The notes under the pieces were generated by a model. It saw nothing but the letters and a program-made list of their open reading frames with translations. It ran no database searches and was not told where the DNA came from. A stretch of DNA of 64,000 bases from Silicimonas sp. GTDB lineage: Bacteria > Pseudomonadota > Alphaproteobacteria > Rhodobacterales > Rhodobacteraceae. Every line of letters begins with the position of its first letter. Position 1 is the first letter of the stretch. The position numbers and the translations under genes are program-made. Below are positions 31,810 to 41,752 of this stretch, one piece after another. Location of the stretch: positions 59,508-123,507 of the forward strand of contig JAJDZT010000050.1 in the NCBI GenBank assembly GCA_022824525.1, written 5' to 3'.

Positions 31810-33507
31810 CTAACCGTGCTCTTCTTCCGCCGTCGCGGCCAGCGCCTTGTTGTAGGCGCGCAGGGCGTCCACGTGGAACAGGGTTCCGTGAATTTGCGGC
31901 GGCTCCCCTTCTGCGCCCAGTGACACCACCGGCAGGAAGGGGCGCGCTGTCTTGTCGAATAGCGGCAGGGCGTCCTCAAGCGTTGCATTTGGCGTTGTCC
32001 AGATGCCCTCCTCGATCGCCGCCCAAACCGCATCATCCGGAGCCGCGTCGGGCGCATCCGGTTGGCGCATGACGTTTGCTACCCGGAACAGCGACAAGAG
32101 ATAGGCTTGAGGACCCTTCGAAAGGTGGATGTTCCGCCGCTCCAGTTGCGTCAAAAAGAACGATCGATCGATCATCTTGGACGTAATGGCCGTCGACAAT
32201 GACACGGCGACCATCACCGCAAGCCCGGTCTGCCAGTCTCCGGTCAACTCGAACACGATGAGCGTGGTCGAGATCGGAGCACCCAGCACCGCCGCCGCAA
32301 CGGCCCCCATGCCCGCCAACGCGTAGAGAGTTTCCGATCCGGAGACATTCGGAAAAATGGACGTCGCCGTTAACCCGAATGCGAGCCCCAGAAGCGCGCC
32401 CACCATAAGCGATGGTGAGAACACGCCACCGCCCATGCGCCCGCCCATTGTGATCGCCACTGCGGCCACCTTGACCACGCAGAAAACCACGGCCTCGTGC
32501 CAGATGAGCGATCCGGTCAGCGCTGCGCTCGTCGTCTCATAACCAACGCCGATAATGTGAGGATACCCGAGTGCAATGAGCCCAAGCAGCAATCCGGCCG
32601 CTGCCGGACGCAGGAAGCGCGGTGCACGCAGCTTGTCCTGCAAATGTGTGCCCACATCGTCGATGAAGAAGATCGACCAGATCATCGCGACTGCGACCAG
32701 ACCCGAGAGCAGCCCGAGGAGCAAAAACGCCGGGAGCTCGACATAGAAAGCCAGTGCCCCTTCCTCCATCAGAATGAACTCGGTCACGTCCCCGAAAGCC
32801 AGACGGTTGATCACCGTGCCAGCGACAGAAGCGATAACAATGGGGGCGAAGGCGTGAACGGCAAAGTGGCGCAGGATCACTTCAAGTGCGAAAAGCGCGC
32901 CCGCAATGGGCGCGTTAAAGCTCGCCGACACAGCTGCAGCAACAGCGCATCCAAGCAAATCGCGCCCGGTTATGCCGTTGGCGTTCATCTTGTTGGCGAC
33001 GAAAGAAGAAATCACGGCGGCAAGGTGCACGACCGGACCTTCCCGTCCGCTTGACCCACCGGTCCCGAGCGTGATCATCGACGCCAGCGCGGAGGCGGCA
33101 CCCTCTTTCGTTTCGACCCGTCCGTCGTGAAGTGCCGCGCCTTCGATCACTTCCGCCACCGACTTCGCGCGGCCGTCAGTCGTAAACCGATCGAGGATGA
33201 GCCCCACGATCAACCCACCGCAGACAGGGATCAGCAGGATGGAATACCACGGCAGCGTTTCGGCAAAAGAGTGCAGGAACCGAACGTTGTCGGTGCCATA
33301 AAGCGTCTCCTGCAGAAAGTTGATGCCAAGCCGGAACAGGACGGCGGCGCCTCCTGCGGCGATCCCAACCAAAAGGGCAATGAACCAGAACTGGATGTTG
33401 CCCGGCCCCTGCTCTCTCACCACCCGCCAGCTTTCGCGAAGCGATGCAGGAGCGTTGGCGGTGAACGCTCGTATCGGGTTTTGACGGGGTGCGTCCATCT
33501 CGGGCAC
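31810..33507 (-). CDS. ClC family chloride channel/transporter with C-terminal CBS-like region
   Basis: 565 aa; LGTGGSSGREGPVVHLAAVIS, SFNAPIAGALFALEVIL, GGVFSPSLMVGALLGLAFG. Confidence 0.95.
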   Translation of the reverse strand: MPEMDAPRQNPIRAFTANAPASLRESWRVVREQGPGNIQFWFIALLVGIAAGGAAVLFRLGINFLQETLYGTDNVRFLHSFAETLPWYSILLIPVCGGLIVGLILDRFTTDGRAKSVAEVIEGAALHDGRVETKEGAASALASMITLGTGGSSGREGPVVHLAAVISSFVANKMNANGITGRDLLGCAVAAAVSASFNAPIAGALFALEVILRHFAVHAFAPIVIASVAGTVINRLAFGDVTEFILMEEGALAFYVELPAFLLLGLLSGLVAVAMIWSIFFIDDVGTHLQDKLRAPRFLRPAAAGLLLGLIALGYPHIIGVGYETTSAALTGSLIWHEAVVFCVVKVAAVAITMGGRMGGGVFSPSLMVGALLGLAFGLTATSIFPNVSGSETLYALAGMGAVAAAVLGAPISTTLIVFELTGDWQTGLAVMVAVSLSTAITSKMIDRSFFLTQLERRNIHLSKGPQAYLLSLFRVANVMRQPDAPDAAPDDAVWAAIEEGIWTTPNATLEDALPLFDKTARPFLPVVSLGAEGEPPQIHGTLFHVDALRAYNKALAATAEEEHG

Positions 33508-33706
33508 CGGTGCGGGCAGAAGTACACAAGCGGAAGAACAGCACCTGCCCGATCGGGCCGTCTCCGGTCGTGACTGTCCCGGTCACGACAAGCTTGTTGC
33601 TATCTCATCTCTTTCCCCGCGCAAAGATCAATGCGGCAAAGGGCGCAGCACCTGTTGCGTCGTTTCCTGCTTGCACCCCTTGGGCTTCGACGCTCAGATG
33701 CGGTGC

Positions 33707-34486
33707 ATGGCACAGACAGTCGATCTCAATTCCGATATGGGCGAGGCCTTCGGGCCCTGGCCCATGGGCGATGACGCCGCTCTTTTGCAAACCGTGACTT
33801 CAGCCAACATCGCCTGCGGTTTTCATGCAGGCGACGCCGACACGATGGCGACAACGATGCGACTGGCGGTCGAGAACGGCGTCGGCATTGGTGCACATCC
33901 GGGCTTTCCCGACCTTCAAGGCTTCGGTCGGCGTCGCATGCAGATCCCGCATGGCACGCTCGCCAACATGGTGCGCTATCAGGTGGGTGCTGCCCTGGCG
34001 ATGGCCCGTGCTTCGGGGGGCACTGTTCGGCATCTCAAGCTCCACGGTGCGCTCTCGAACATGGCCTGTACCGACTATGACATGGCCCGCGCCTGTTACG
34101 AGGCTGCGCTGGAGGTGCAGCCCGACATCATCATCATGGGACTTGCCGCAACCGAGATGGAAAAGGTTGCCCGCGATCTCAAATGTCGATGGGCAGGAGA
34201 GATCTTTGCCGACCGCGCCTACAATGCCGATGGCACGCTCGTCGACCGCAGGCTGCCGGGCGCCATGATCCACGATGGCGAAGAGGCCGCCCGGAACATG
34301 GTCGCGATGGTAAAGGCCGGCGCAATCCTGACCGGCAGTGGGGAACGCTTGGAAACGCGGATCGACACAATCTGTGTCCACGGCGACAGCGCCGAGGCAG
34401 TCGAACTTGCGCGCAAGGTGCGGTCAGGTCTCGAAGCTGCCGGAATAGCCGTCAGCGCTTTCGACGGAACGCCGCTCTCTCAGTAA
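33707..34486 (+). CDS. pxpA: 5-oxoprolinase subunit PxpA (LamB/YcsF family)
   Basis: MAQTVDLNSDMGEAFGPWPMGDDAALLQTVTSANIACGFHAGDADTM; start at 33707. Confidence 0.96.
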   Translation: MAQTVDLNSDMGEAFGPWPMGDDAALLQTVTSANIACGFHAGDADTMATTMRLAVENGVGIGAHPGFPDLQGFGRRRMQIPHGTLANMVRYQVGAALAMARASGGTVRHLKLHGALSNMACTDYDMARACYEAALEVQPDIIIMGLAATEMEKVARDLKCRWAGEIFADRAYNADGTLVDRRLPGAMIHDGEEAARNMVAMVKAGAILTGSGERLETRIDTICVHGDSAEAVELARKVRSGLEAAGIAVSAFDGTPLSQ

Positions 34487-34710
34487 GGCTGCGGAACGAT
34501 TGGCTGGCTCTTCTTTCTCAGCATCCGCTCCCACCCCGCGTCGAGTTCGGTGAGACCCTTCAACACTTCCAGAACGCGCGGTGTCGGCACGCCTGTGAAG
34601 TTGCAGAAGTCGAGATCATCCTCAAGCGCATCAAGTTCGTCGTCGCTCAAGCTGGCAAGAGCTTCCGATAGGCGCTTCTGGTCGAACAGATCGGACTGAA
34701 TATCGAACAT
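34480..34710 (-). CDS. small acidic hypothetical protein
   Basis: MFDIQSDLFDQKRLSEALASLSDDELDALEDDLDFCNFTGVPTPRVLEVLKGLTELDAGWERMLRKKSQPIVPQPY; compact and low-complexity-free. Confidence 0.6.
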   Translation of the reverse strand: MFDIQSDLFDQKRLSEALASLSDDELDALEDDLDFCNFTGVPTPRVLEVLKGLTELDAGWERMLRKKSQPIVPQPY

Positions 34711-35256
34711 GGAACTTACTCATAGGGGAACACGCTTAAGGCCCTGTGATACCAAATGTGGCGAAATTCGTCCAATTCTGTCTAATTTCAGTCCAAATTC
34801 GCGGGAAAATCCTCGAAGCGGATAGGCATTGTTCACGGGATCGATAAAATCAGCCCCTGGTTGTACCGAATTTCCTGAAATGACCCGGAAGGCACCACGA
34901 ATCGACCGCATGGCGTCTCTAAGGTCGAAAGAGTGTGACAGACGAGTTCAAGGGGTCCCAAAGTGTCATTCAAAGCAAATGTCGAGCGCGGCCTGCCCGT
35001 CCTGCTTTACATCCTGCATATGCTGACCTCACTCCGGGCATGCCGGTATCGGCAATGGAAGGCGAATGGAGCGCCTACACCATTTCTCCCGAAATGGCTG
35101 AAAGACATTGTGCAGCGGGTCGAGCGCGACAAACGTTCCAAGGTTGGGAAGGAAACCGTGGTCCGCAGCTACGGCGCCGCACGCTCCCAACCGTGTCGCC
35201 GCTTCGCGTCCCATCCCGTCTCGAAAGTGAGCCTCGGTTTCCGCTTCTGATCGATC

Positions 35257-36132
35257 TCAGCCGCCCAATGCGCTGATATAGGCCGCGATCGCAGCGCGAT
35301 CTTCCGGTGAAAGCTTTGCCGTATTCTCGATGACCGACGCCATCTTTCCACCGGCGCTGTCGAAATCGGGCGTGAATCCGGACTCTAGGTAATAGGCGAC
35401 GTCCGTTTCCGACCATCCGAACTCCGGTGGCAGCAGTCCGGGAATGGTTCCACGGCCGGACGGGTTCGGAGCGCCTGACATCCACGCAGCCGTATCAAGC
35501 CCGCCCAGCGCATTCCGCGGTGTGTGACACTCCCCGCAATGACCAAGCGCTTCCACAAGGTAGCGGCCACGCTCCAGAACTGGCGTGTCGGCCGGATGTA
35601 CCCAAGCATCGCCAGCGAAAAGAAGCTTCCATCCGCCAAGGCTGGCTCGGATGCTGAACGGAAACCCAAGTTGATGCGGTGCGTTTTCCTGGGCCTCGGC
35701 TGGCAAGGTCTGCATGAACGCCCAAAGGTCCGTAACATCGGCATCCGTCATCCGCGCGTAACTGCCGTACGGAAACACCGGATAGTAATGCTTGCCGTCC
35801 GGCGATGTGCCCTTCTTCACAGCACTGGCAAATTCAACGAGCGTCCACGCGCCAATTCCGGCGTCAGGATGGGAAGAAATGTTCGGAGCAACAAAGACAC
35901 CGAATTCCGTCTCGAATGTCTGGCCGCCCGGCAGGCTCAACTTGTTGTCGCTCTCGGGGGCCGTGTGACAGGACGCGCAGCCAGATGCATAGAACACCGT
36001 CTCACCGCGCGCCGCGTCCCCGGTGAGGGACGCAAACTGCGCCTCTGGCAAGGTGACAGGGCGCGTAATCCAAAGCCCCGCAGCAAGCGCTGCGAGGCCA
36101 AGACCCAGAAAGACGATCAGTGTTCTGAGCAT
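35257..36132 (-). CDS. diheme c-type cytochrome, membrane-anchored
   Basis: Two CxxCH motifs (CASCH, CGECH); N-terminal TM; GQTFETEFGVFVAPNISSH typical of alcohol dehydrogenase-type cytochrome subunits. Confidence 0.92.
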   Translation of the reverse strand: MLRTLIVFLGLGLAALAAGLWITRPVTLPEAQFASLTGDAARGETVFYASGCASCHTAPESDNKLSLPGGQTFETEFGVFVAPNISSHPDAGIGAWTLVEFASAVKKGTSPDGKHYYPVFPYGSYARMTDADVTDLWAFMQTLPAEAQENAPHQLGFPFSIRASLGGWKLLFAGDAWVHPADTPVLERGRYLVEALGHCGECHTPRNALGGLDTAAWMSGAPNPSGRGTIPGLLPPEFGWSETDVAYYLESGFTPDFDSAGGKMASVIENTAKLSPEDRAAIAAYISALGG

Positions 36133-36172
36133 GAAAGACCCGGCGCGACGGTCGAGCCGCCGCGCTCATCCA

Positions 36173-36643
36173 TTAGTTGTTGGGCGCGCGATAGGCCTTG
36201 TGACAATCGCCGCAACCTTTGCCGACAGCGCCCATGGCACCTGCCATGGCATCCTTGCCGTCGCCGGCAACCGCGGCGAGTGCGGCTGCAGCTTCTGCAA
36301 AGCTTGCACCGATTTCCCCGGCCTTGGAGCCTTCCTCCCAGATCGCAGGCAATGCGCGCGATTCGTCCGGAAGATCATCGGACGACGTGCCCGGCACCCA
36401 ATAGGCCATCTGGTTCAACGAGGCGACTGCAGCCAGGTTGTTGGCCGCCGCCGATGCCGCACCGGCATCATATTCGATCTCACCCTTGGCCATCGCACCA
36501 AGCGTTCCAAGATTGAAAGCATAAAGCTGCATATGCGCCTTGCGAGCTTTGACGGCGGGGTTGCCGCCATGTCCACCGGCGAAGGCGGAACCCGCCACAA
36601 CGGCGGCGCAAGACACTGCAAGAAGTATTGAAAGTCGGGGCAT
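36173..36643 (-). CDS. cytochrome c' (class II)
   Basis: Signal peptide; C-terminal GKGCGDCHKAYRAPNN (CxxCHxxYR). Confidence 0.92.
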   Translation of the reverse strand: MPRLSILLAVSCAAVVAGSAFAGGHGGNPAVKARKAHMQLYAFNLGTLGAMAKGEIEYDAGAASAAANNLAAVASLNQMAYWVPGTSSDDLPDESRALPAIWEEGSKAGEIGASFAEAAAALAAVAGDGKDAMAGAMGAVGKGCGDCHKAYRAPNN

Positions 36644-36684
36644 GGGAGTTCTCCCTGATAATGTGGCTGATTTTTTACTGCACT

Positions 36685-36698
36685 ATCACCATGGTAAT
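36685..36698. promoter_or_regulatory. candidate LysR operator dyad ATCACCATGGTAAT
   Basis: Near-perfect palindrome around ACCATGGT in the divergent cytochrome c'/lysR intergenic region. Confidence 0.35.
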
Positions 36699-36739
36699 GC
36701 TCGCAATCCGAAAAAGAACTCTGCATTATTGCGGAGGTT

Positions 36740-37615
36740 ATGCACAAAGACGCACAGATACGCTGGGATGACGTGGCCTATGTTCTGGCCGTCGTTGACC
36801 ATGGTTCGGTCGCGGCCGCTGCTCGCGCGCTTGGCGTGAACCATGCAACGGTTCTGAGGCGGTTGGGAGAATTCGAAACCCGCACCGGCGTACAGATGTT
36901 CAACCGCACCACGCGCGGCTATCAGATCTCGCCGGACCGGCGCGCCGTCGTCGAAGCCATGCGCCATGCATCCGAAGCACTCGGCGCCGTCGGTCAGCTG
37001 GTTGAACGCGCGCGGCCAAGGCTCGAAGACGGCCTCAGGCTCACCACCACGGACACGATCGCCCAGTACATCCTGCCCCCGCTCATACCACGACTGATTG
37101 ATGCCACGGGCTCACCGATCGAGGTGACGGTCGACAACGCGCATATCGATCTGTCTCGCATGCAAAGTCAGCTCACCGTCCGACCGGCCCTGACGCTGCC
37201 AAGCGAACTCGAAGGGTTGCAGGCAGGCGTAGTGCGCTTCGGCGTTTACGCGGCAAAGGGAGTGGAAAAAGACGCCTGGATAGGGTTGACCGGCCCTCTC
37301 GCACGCACAAATGCGGCAGAGTTTTCCCGAGACGTGGCACTCAACCCCATGGCGCATGCAGACAGCTTTCTTGCCGCGGCAGCAATGGCTGCCACGGGCA
37401 TCGGACATGTCGTTCTTCCCACCTATGTGGGTGAACAATGGTCGAACCTCAGCTGCGTCGACCAGCCCGAAGACTTGGGGCCCGTGCCAGTCTGGGTGGG
37501 CGCCCATGTCGATTTCGCAGGGATACAGCGCATCAAGCGCGCGCGCAGCCACCTTGCCAAAGCCCTCTCGCGCCACCCTGCACTCGCCGAACAAAAGAAA
37601 AGGGCCGCCGAATAG
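36740..37615 (+). CDS. LysR family transcriptional regulator
   Basis: N-terminal HTH WDDVAYVLAVVDHGSVAAAARALGVNHATVLRRLGEFETRTGVQMFNRTTRG. Confidence 0.95.
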   Translation: MHKDAQIRWDDVAYVLAVVDHGSVAAAARALGVNHATVLRRLGEFETRTGVQMFNRTTRGYQISPDRRAVVEAMRHASEALGAVGQLVERARPRLEDGLRLTTTDTIAQYILPPLIPRLIDATGSPIEVTVDNAHIDLSRMQSQLTVRPALTLPSELEGLQAGVVRFGVYAAKGVEKDAWIGLTGPLARTNAAEFSRDVALNPMAHADSFLAAAAMAATGIGHVVLPTYVGEQWSNLSCVDQPEDLGPVPVWVGAHVDFAGIQRIKRARSHLAKALSRHPALAEQKKRAAE

Positions 37616-37625
37616 GCAGCCCTTT
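37599..37625. terminator. bidirectional terminator between convergent lysR and tig
   Basis: AAAGGGC...GCCCTTT inverted repeat between the two convergent gene ends. Confidence 0.6.
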
Positions 37626-37646
37626 CTTCAGAATACATGCCCGGTC

Positions 37647-38978
37647 TTACTCGTCGTCGAGCGCCTCGACAGCTTTCTCCAAAGCGGCCTTGGTGGACTT
37701 TTTCTCTTTCACTTCCGCCTGCTCGAAAATGTGGTCCACGACCTTGTCTTCGAAGATCGGAGCCTGAATCTGCTGGCGCATGCCCGGGTTCTGCTGAACG
37801 AACTCGAAGAACTGCCGTTCCTGCCCCGGATACTGCCGTGCCTGGTTCATCACGGCCTGGGTCATCTCTGCGTCCGAGACCTCGATCTTTGCCTGCTGAC
37901 CCAGTTCGGCCAACAGCAACCCAAGACGCACGCGGCGCTCGGCAAGCTTCGTGTGTTCTTCGGTCGGCTCGATCTCCGGGTGATCATGCCCTTGGACATC
38001 CGGGTTTTCCTCGTGCCAAAGCTGATGCGCGATCTGCCCGGCTTCCGCCTCGACCAGCGATGGCGGCAAATCGAAGCTGACGAGCTTATCAAGCTCATCA
38101 AGCAGCGCACGCTTCATCACAGCCCGGGCCGCTCCCTGATATTCCGCGCCCAAACGCTCGGTGATCTGACCTTTCAACGCGTCCAGATCGTCCGCTCCGA
38201 ACTTCTTGGCCAGTTCGTCATCGATTTCCGCCGGCTTCGGTTCCTTGACGGCTTTCACCGTCACGTCGAAGACCGCAGGCTGCCCCGCAAGGTCCTTGTT
38301 CCCGTATTCCTCGGGGAACGTCACCTCGACGGCCTTCTCCTCACCGGCCTTCACACCGACAAGCTGGTCCTCGAAGCCCGGGATGAACTGGTTCGACCCC
38401 AGCACCAGCGGAAAGTCCTCCGCCGAGCCGCCATCGAAAGCTTCGCCACCAACCTTGCCGACAAAGTCGATGACAACCTGATCGCCATCCTTGGCCTTCG
38501 AGCCCTTCTTGCGATCTTCAAAATTCTGCGCGTTCTCGGCGAGGTTCTGGAGGGCTTCGTCGATTGCCTTGTCGTCGGCCTCGACAACCATCTTTTCCAG
38601 TTTCACCTTGGAGAAGTCGACCTCCGGAATGTCAGGGAGCGCCTCGTAGGACATGTCCACTTCCACGTCCTGACCAGGCTTCCAGTCTTCGTTGGTCATT
38701 TCAAGCTTCGGCTGCATGGCCGGACGGTCGCCCGAATCCTCGAGATGCTTGGCCATGGCGCCATCGACGCTTTCCTGCATCGCTTCGCCCAACAGACGCT
38801 CGCCGAATTGCTTCTTGAGAAGCGCCAACGGCACCTTCCCCTTGCGGAAGCCCTTCATCTCGATCTCGGGCGCCGCTTCGGCGAGTTTCTCATTCACCTT
38901 GGCATCCAGTTCGTCGGCAGTGACGACGAGTTTGTAACCGCGTTTCAGCCCTTCGTTCAGGGTTTCGGTGACCTGCAT
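37647..38978 (-). CDS. tig: trigger factor
   Basis: [60 protein letters not shown] ribosome-binding signature. Confidence 0.97.
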   Translation of the reverse strand: MQVTETLNEGLKRGYKLVVTADELDAKVNEKLAEAAPEIEMKGFRKGKVPLALLKKQFGERLLGEAMQESVDGAMAKHLEDSGDRPAMQPKLEMTNEDWKPGQDVEVDMSYEALPDIPEVDFSKVKLEKMVVEADDKAIDEALQNLAENAQNFEDRKKGSKAKDGDQVVIDFVGKVGGEAFDGGSAEDFPLVLGSNQFIPGFEDQLVGVKAGEEKAVEVTFPEEYGNKDLAGQPAVFDVTVKAVKEPKPAEIDDELAKKFGADDLDALKGQITERLGAEYQGAARAVMKRALLDELDKLVSFDLPPSLVEAEAGQIAHQLWHEENPDVQGHDHPEIEPTEEHTKLAERRVRLGLLLAELGQQAKIEVSDAEMTQAVMNQARQYPGQERQFFEFVQQNPGMRQQIQAPIFEDKVVDHIFEQAEVKEKKSTKAALEKAVEALDDE

Positions 38979-39197
38979 GGTTGACCTCTTTGGGCACGTG
39001 TCCGGAAAATCAGCGGCCCTTCTAGCAAAAGCGGCCCGGGACGCAAGGGCAAAGGGCAGGAAAGCCCACCTTGCGTCTGAAGCAGGGCGAGCTTTCCATC
39101 AGGGGCTGGCGCGGAGGCTGAAACCGCTTGCCGCCCCACCCTCTCACAAAGGGAGCCTCCTCCTAGCATGCCTCCATCGGCCGTTGCGCAAATCGCC

Positions 39198-39217
39198 AAG
39201 GGACCGTTCGGTCCCTT
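39198..39217 (-). terminator. perfect hairpin downstream of the TRAP transporter genes
   Basis: AAGGGACCGTTCGGTCCCTT: 9-bp perfect stem; no long U-run. Confidence 0.45.
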
Positions 39218-39220
39218 ACC

Positions 39221-39260
39221 GGTCCGAAAATATCCCGGGGTGCGGGGCAGAGCCCCGCGG
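39221..39260 (-). repeat. 3'-end intergenic element copy 1 (GC hairpin + CCCGGGATATTTTCGGACC)
   Basis: Minus strand: CCGCGGGGCTCTGCCCCGCACCCCGGGATATTTTCGGACC; matches the copy at 52508..52559. Confidence 0.75.
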
Positions 39261-39283
39261 ATCGACGCCGAAGGCGGCGAGGC

Positions 39284-40681
39284 TCACGCCAGGCTCGGCA
39301 ACCAGAGCACGATCCACGGAAAGGCCACCAGAAGAGCGATGGTCAGTCCATCGGCGATGAAGAACGGCGTCACGCCCCGGAACACATCCTGCACGGAAAG
39401 GTCCTCGCGCACCCCGGCCACGACGAAGCAGTTCAAGCCGATAGGTGGCGTGATGAGACAGAACTCCGCCATCTTGACCACCAATATCCCGAACCAGATC
39501 GCGCACATCGGGCCGGACATCCCAAAGGTGCTCTCTGCGGCCGAGACCATCTCGCCCCCATTCAGCGCCATGACCGCCGGATAGACAACAGGCAGCGTCA
39601 GCAAGAGCATCCCGATCGCGTCCATGAACATGCCCAGAACCGCATACGCCAGCAGGATGCAGATCAGGATCAGCATCGGCGACATCTCGAGCGAGGTGAT
39701 CCAATCCGCAAAGGCGCCGGGCAAATCCGCAAAGCCAAGGAAGCGAACATAGATCAGCACGCCCCAGATGATCGAAAAGATCATGACCGTCAGCTTCGCC
39801 GTCTCCAGAAGCGCGTCCTTGAGCTGTTTCAGCCGCATGCCCTGGTAAAGCGCCATCAGGAACACGATGAACGCGCCGACGGCCCCACCCTCGGTCGGCG
39901 TGCCCCAGGCATCGCCGAAGGGGTTATAGACGAAGAAGATGATGATCACGACGACCGCAACGATCGGCAAGGCGGGCGGCAGGCTGACCAACCTCTCCTT
40001 CCACGTGAAGCCACTCACAGGTGGCCCGACATTCTTGAACACAAGCGCGATCCCGATGATCAGCGCGGCATAGACCAGCGCTGAAAACGCACCGGGAATG
40101 AAGCCCGCAAGCAGCAGCTTGCCCACGTCCTGTTCCACGATGATCGCATAGATCACGAGGATGGCCGATGGCGGGATCAACGACGCCAGCGTGCCGCCTG
40201 CGGCCACAACACCCGCGGCGAACTGCTTGTTGTAGCCCACCTTCAGCATCTCCGGGATCGCGATCCGCGCGAACACCGCGGCCGTCGCCACAGAGGCGCC
40301 CGAGACAGCCGCAAAACCGGCGGTGGCAAAGACCGTCGACACGGCCAGCCCGCCCGGAACCCAGGCGATCCAGCGCTTCGCCGCTTCGAACAGCGCGGTC
40401 GTCAGCCGCGCGTAATAGGCCAGATACCCGATCAGAATGAAGGTCGGAATCAGGCTCAGCGCCTGGGCGGACACCTTGGAATGGGGCACCTGCCCCGCGA
40501 TCTTGGCGCTGATCTCGAACGCCTTCCAGAACCGTGCGGGATCATAGTCGAACCCGTTCCACCTCAACCAAACAAGTCCGGCGAACCCGGCCAGGCCAGC
40601 GGCAAAGGCCACGCGCATGCCAAGAACGACCATCACGAGCATCCCGCCCGTGGTCCAGAGACCGATTTCGATATCCGTCAT
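39284..40681 (-). CDS. dctM: TRAP transporter large permease (DctM)
   Basis: 465 aa multi-spanning; GFAAVSGASVATAAVFARIAIPEMLKVGYNKQFAAGVVAAGGTLASLIPPSAILVIYAI. Confidence 0.95.
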   Translation of the reverse strand: MTDIEIGLWTTGGMLVMVVLGMRVAFAAGLAGFAGLVWLRWNGFDYDPARFWKAFEISAKIAGQVPHSKVSAQALSLIPTFILIGYLAYYARLTTALFEAAKRWIAWVPGGLAVSTVFATAGFAAVSGASVATAAVFARIAIPEMLKVGYNKQFAAGVVAAGGTLASLIPPSAILVIYAIIVEQDVGKLLLAGFIPGAFSALVYAALIIGIALVFKNVGPPVSGFTWKERLVSLPPALPIVAVVVIIIFFVYNPFGDAWGTPTEGGAVGAFIVFLMALYQGMRLKQLKDALLETAKLTVMIFSIIWGVLIYVRFLGFADLPGAFADWITSLEMSPMLILICILLAYAVLGMFMDAIGMLLLTLPVVYPAVMALNGGEMVSAAESTFGMSGPMCAIWFGILVVKMAEFCLITPPIGLNCFVVAGVREDLSVQDVFRGVTPFFIADGLTIALLVAFPWIVLWLPSLA

Positions 40682-41352
40682 CGGCCCGCATCCTCAAGCT
40701 GCTCGGCTTCGGCCTTTGCCTGCGCGGCCACCGATTGGATCAGTGGCACCGCCACCGGGCTCTCAAGCCCGAGGATCAGCGCGCGCGCATAGCCGACAGC
40801 CTGCAACACGAGCCGCATGCAAAGAACGGCAAAGGCAATCGGCACGACCAGTTTCGACGGCCAGATCGGCAACCCGATATCGATCGAGCTGTCCCGCGAG
40901 CACAACGGCCGCGCGCAATCGAACGAGCGATCGAAATGCGACCACGCCCCCCAGAGAAGCGCCAACATCAGGAACAGGATCAAAAGGATTGATATCAGTT
41001 CGAAAAACCAAAGGAGCCGACCCTTGAGCTGCCCGATCAGGATGTCCATCCGGATATGCCCGCCCTCGCGCTGCACATAGGACACGCCCATGATCGCGAT
41101 CAGCGGCATCAGCGCCTCGATATAGTCGACATACCCCAGAAGCGGGCCGTCCATCAGGCCGATGCTGTCGAGCAGTGGCGCAACGAAAGTCTTGTCCAGC
41201 TGCCGCCCCGCGACCGAATAGGCCGCCAGAAACATCAGTGAAAACGCGGCCAGGCCGCTGATCAATGCCGTGAACCGTTCCAGCGGCAAAAGCGCCCGGT
41301 CCAATCGGCTGAGTAGGCTTGAGTCCTCAAGGACCGTCGATGCCCCCGCCAT
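40678..41352 (-). CDS. dctQ: TRAP transporter small permease (DctQ)
   Basis: 224 aa with four hydrophobic segments; ATGA overlap with dctM; VSYVQREGGHIRMDILI. Confidence 0.93.
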   Translation of the reverse strand: MAGASTVLEDSSLLSRLDRALLPLERFTALISGLAAFSLMFLAAYSVAGRQLDKTFVAPLLDSIGLMDGPLLGYVDYIEALMPLIAIMGVSYVQREGGHIRMDILIGQLKGRLLWFFELISILLILFLMLALLWGAWSHFDRSFDCARPLCSRDSSIDIGLPIWPSKLVVPIAFAVLCMRLVLQAVGYARALILGLESPVAVPLIQSVAAQAKAEAEQLEDAGR

Positions 41353-41715
41353 TTACCCCGTCTCCAATCCCAGCGCGGCGCGCGCCTTCTTCGTCAGGCC
41401 TGCCGCCACAAGATCGAACGAAGCGTCGATATGCTGGCAAATATCTGCGTCCGACACCTTGTCCGGCTCGTGTATCTGCAACCAGCTCATCCCACGTGAG
41501 GCCAGATAGGGTGCAGGCCGAAACCCGGGTGCAACCTGCATGACCTCAAAGATCATCTCACTGACCTTGAACGTGAACGCCTCGTTTCCGTCGTTCCAGC
41601 CGCAAAGCGCGTACACCTTGCCGCCGATCTTCCACACGTCCGAATTCCCCCATTGCACCACATGGGTGCTGCCTGCCTTTGACCGGCAATACTGATTGAA
41701 TTCGTCGCGTGTCAT
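41353..41715 (-). CDS. MmcQ/YjbR family DNA-binding protein
   Basis: MTRDEFNQYCRSKAGSTHVVQWGNSDVWKIGGKVYALCGWNDGNEAFTFKVSEMIFEVMQ...YLASRGMSWLQI typical of MmcQ/YjbR. Confidence 0.93.
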   Translation of the reverse strand: MTRDEFNQYCRSKAGSTHVVQWGNSDVWKIGGKVYALCGWNDGNEAFTFKVSEMIFEVMQVAPGFRPAPYLASRGMSWLQIHEPDKVSDADICQHIDASFDLVAAGLTKKARAALGLETG

Positions 41716-41752
41716 GTGAAACGGGGCGCCGCATTGGGCGCCCCGATCAACC

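Noticed and set aside
34963-35250. 95 aa plus-strand ORF in the pxpA/cytochrome intergenic gap
   Set aside because: Arg/Ser-rich composition, no clear Shine-Dalgarno or domain; not supportable as a gene.
37311-38984. 557 aa plus-strand ORF
   Set aside because: Antisense to trigger factor; Leu/Arg/His-rich shadow composition, no recognisable domain.
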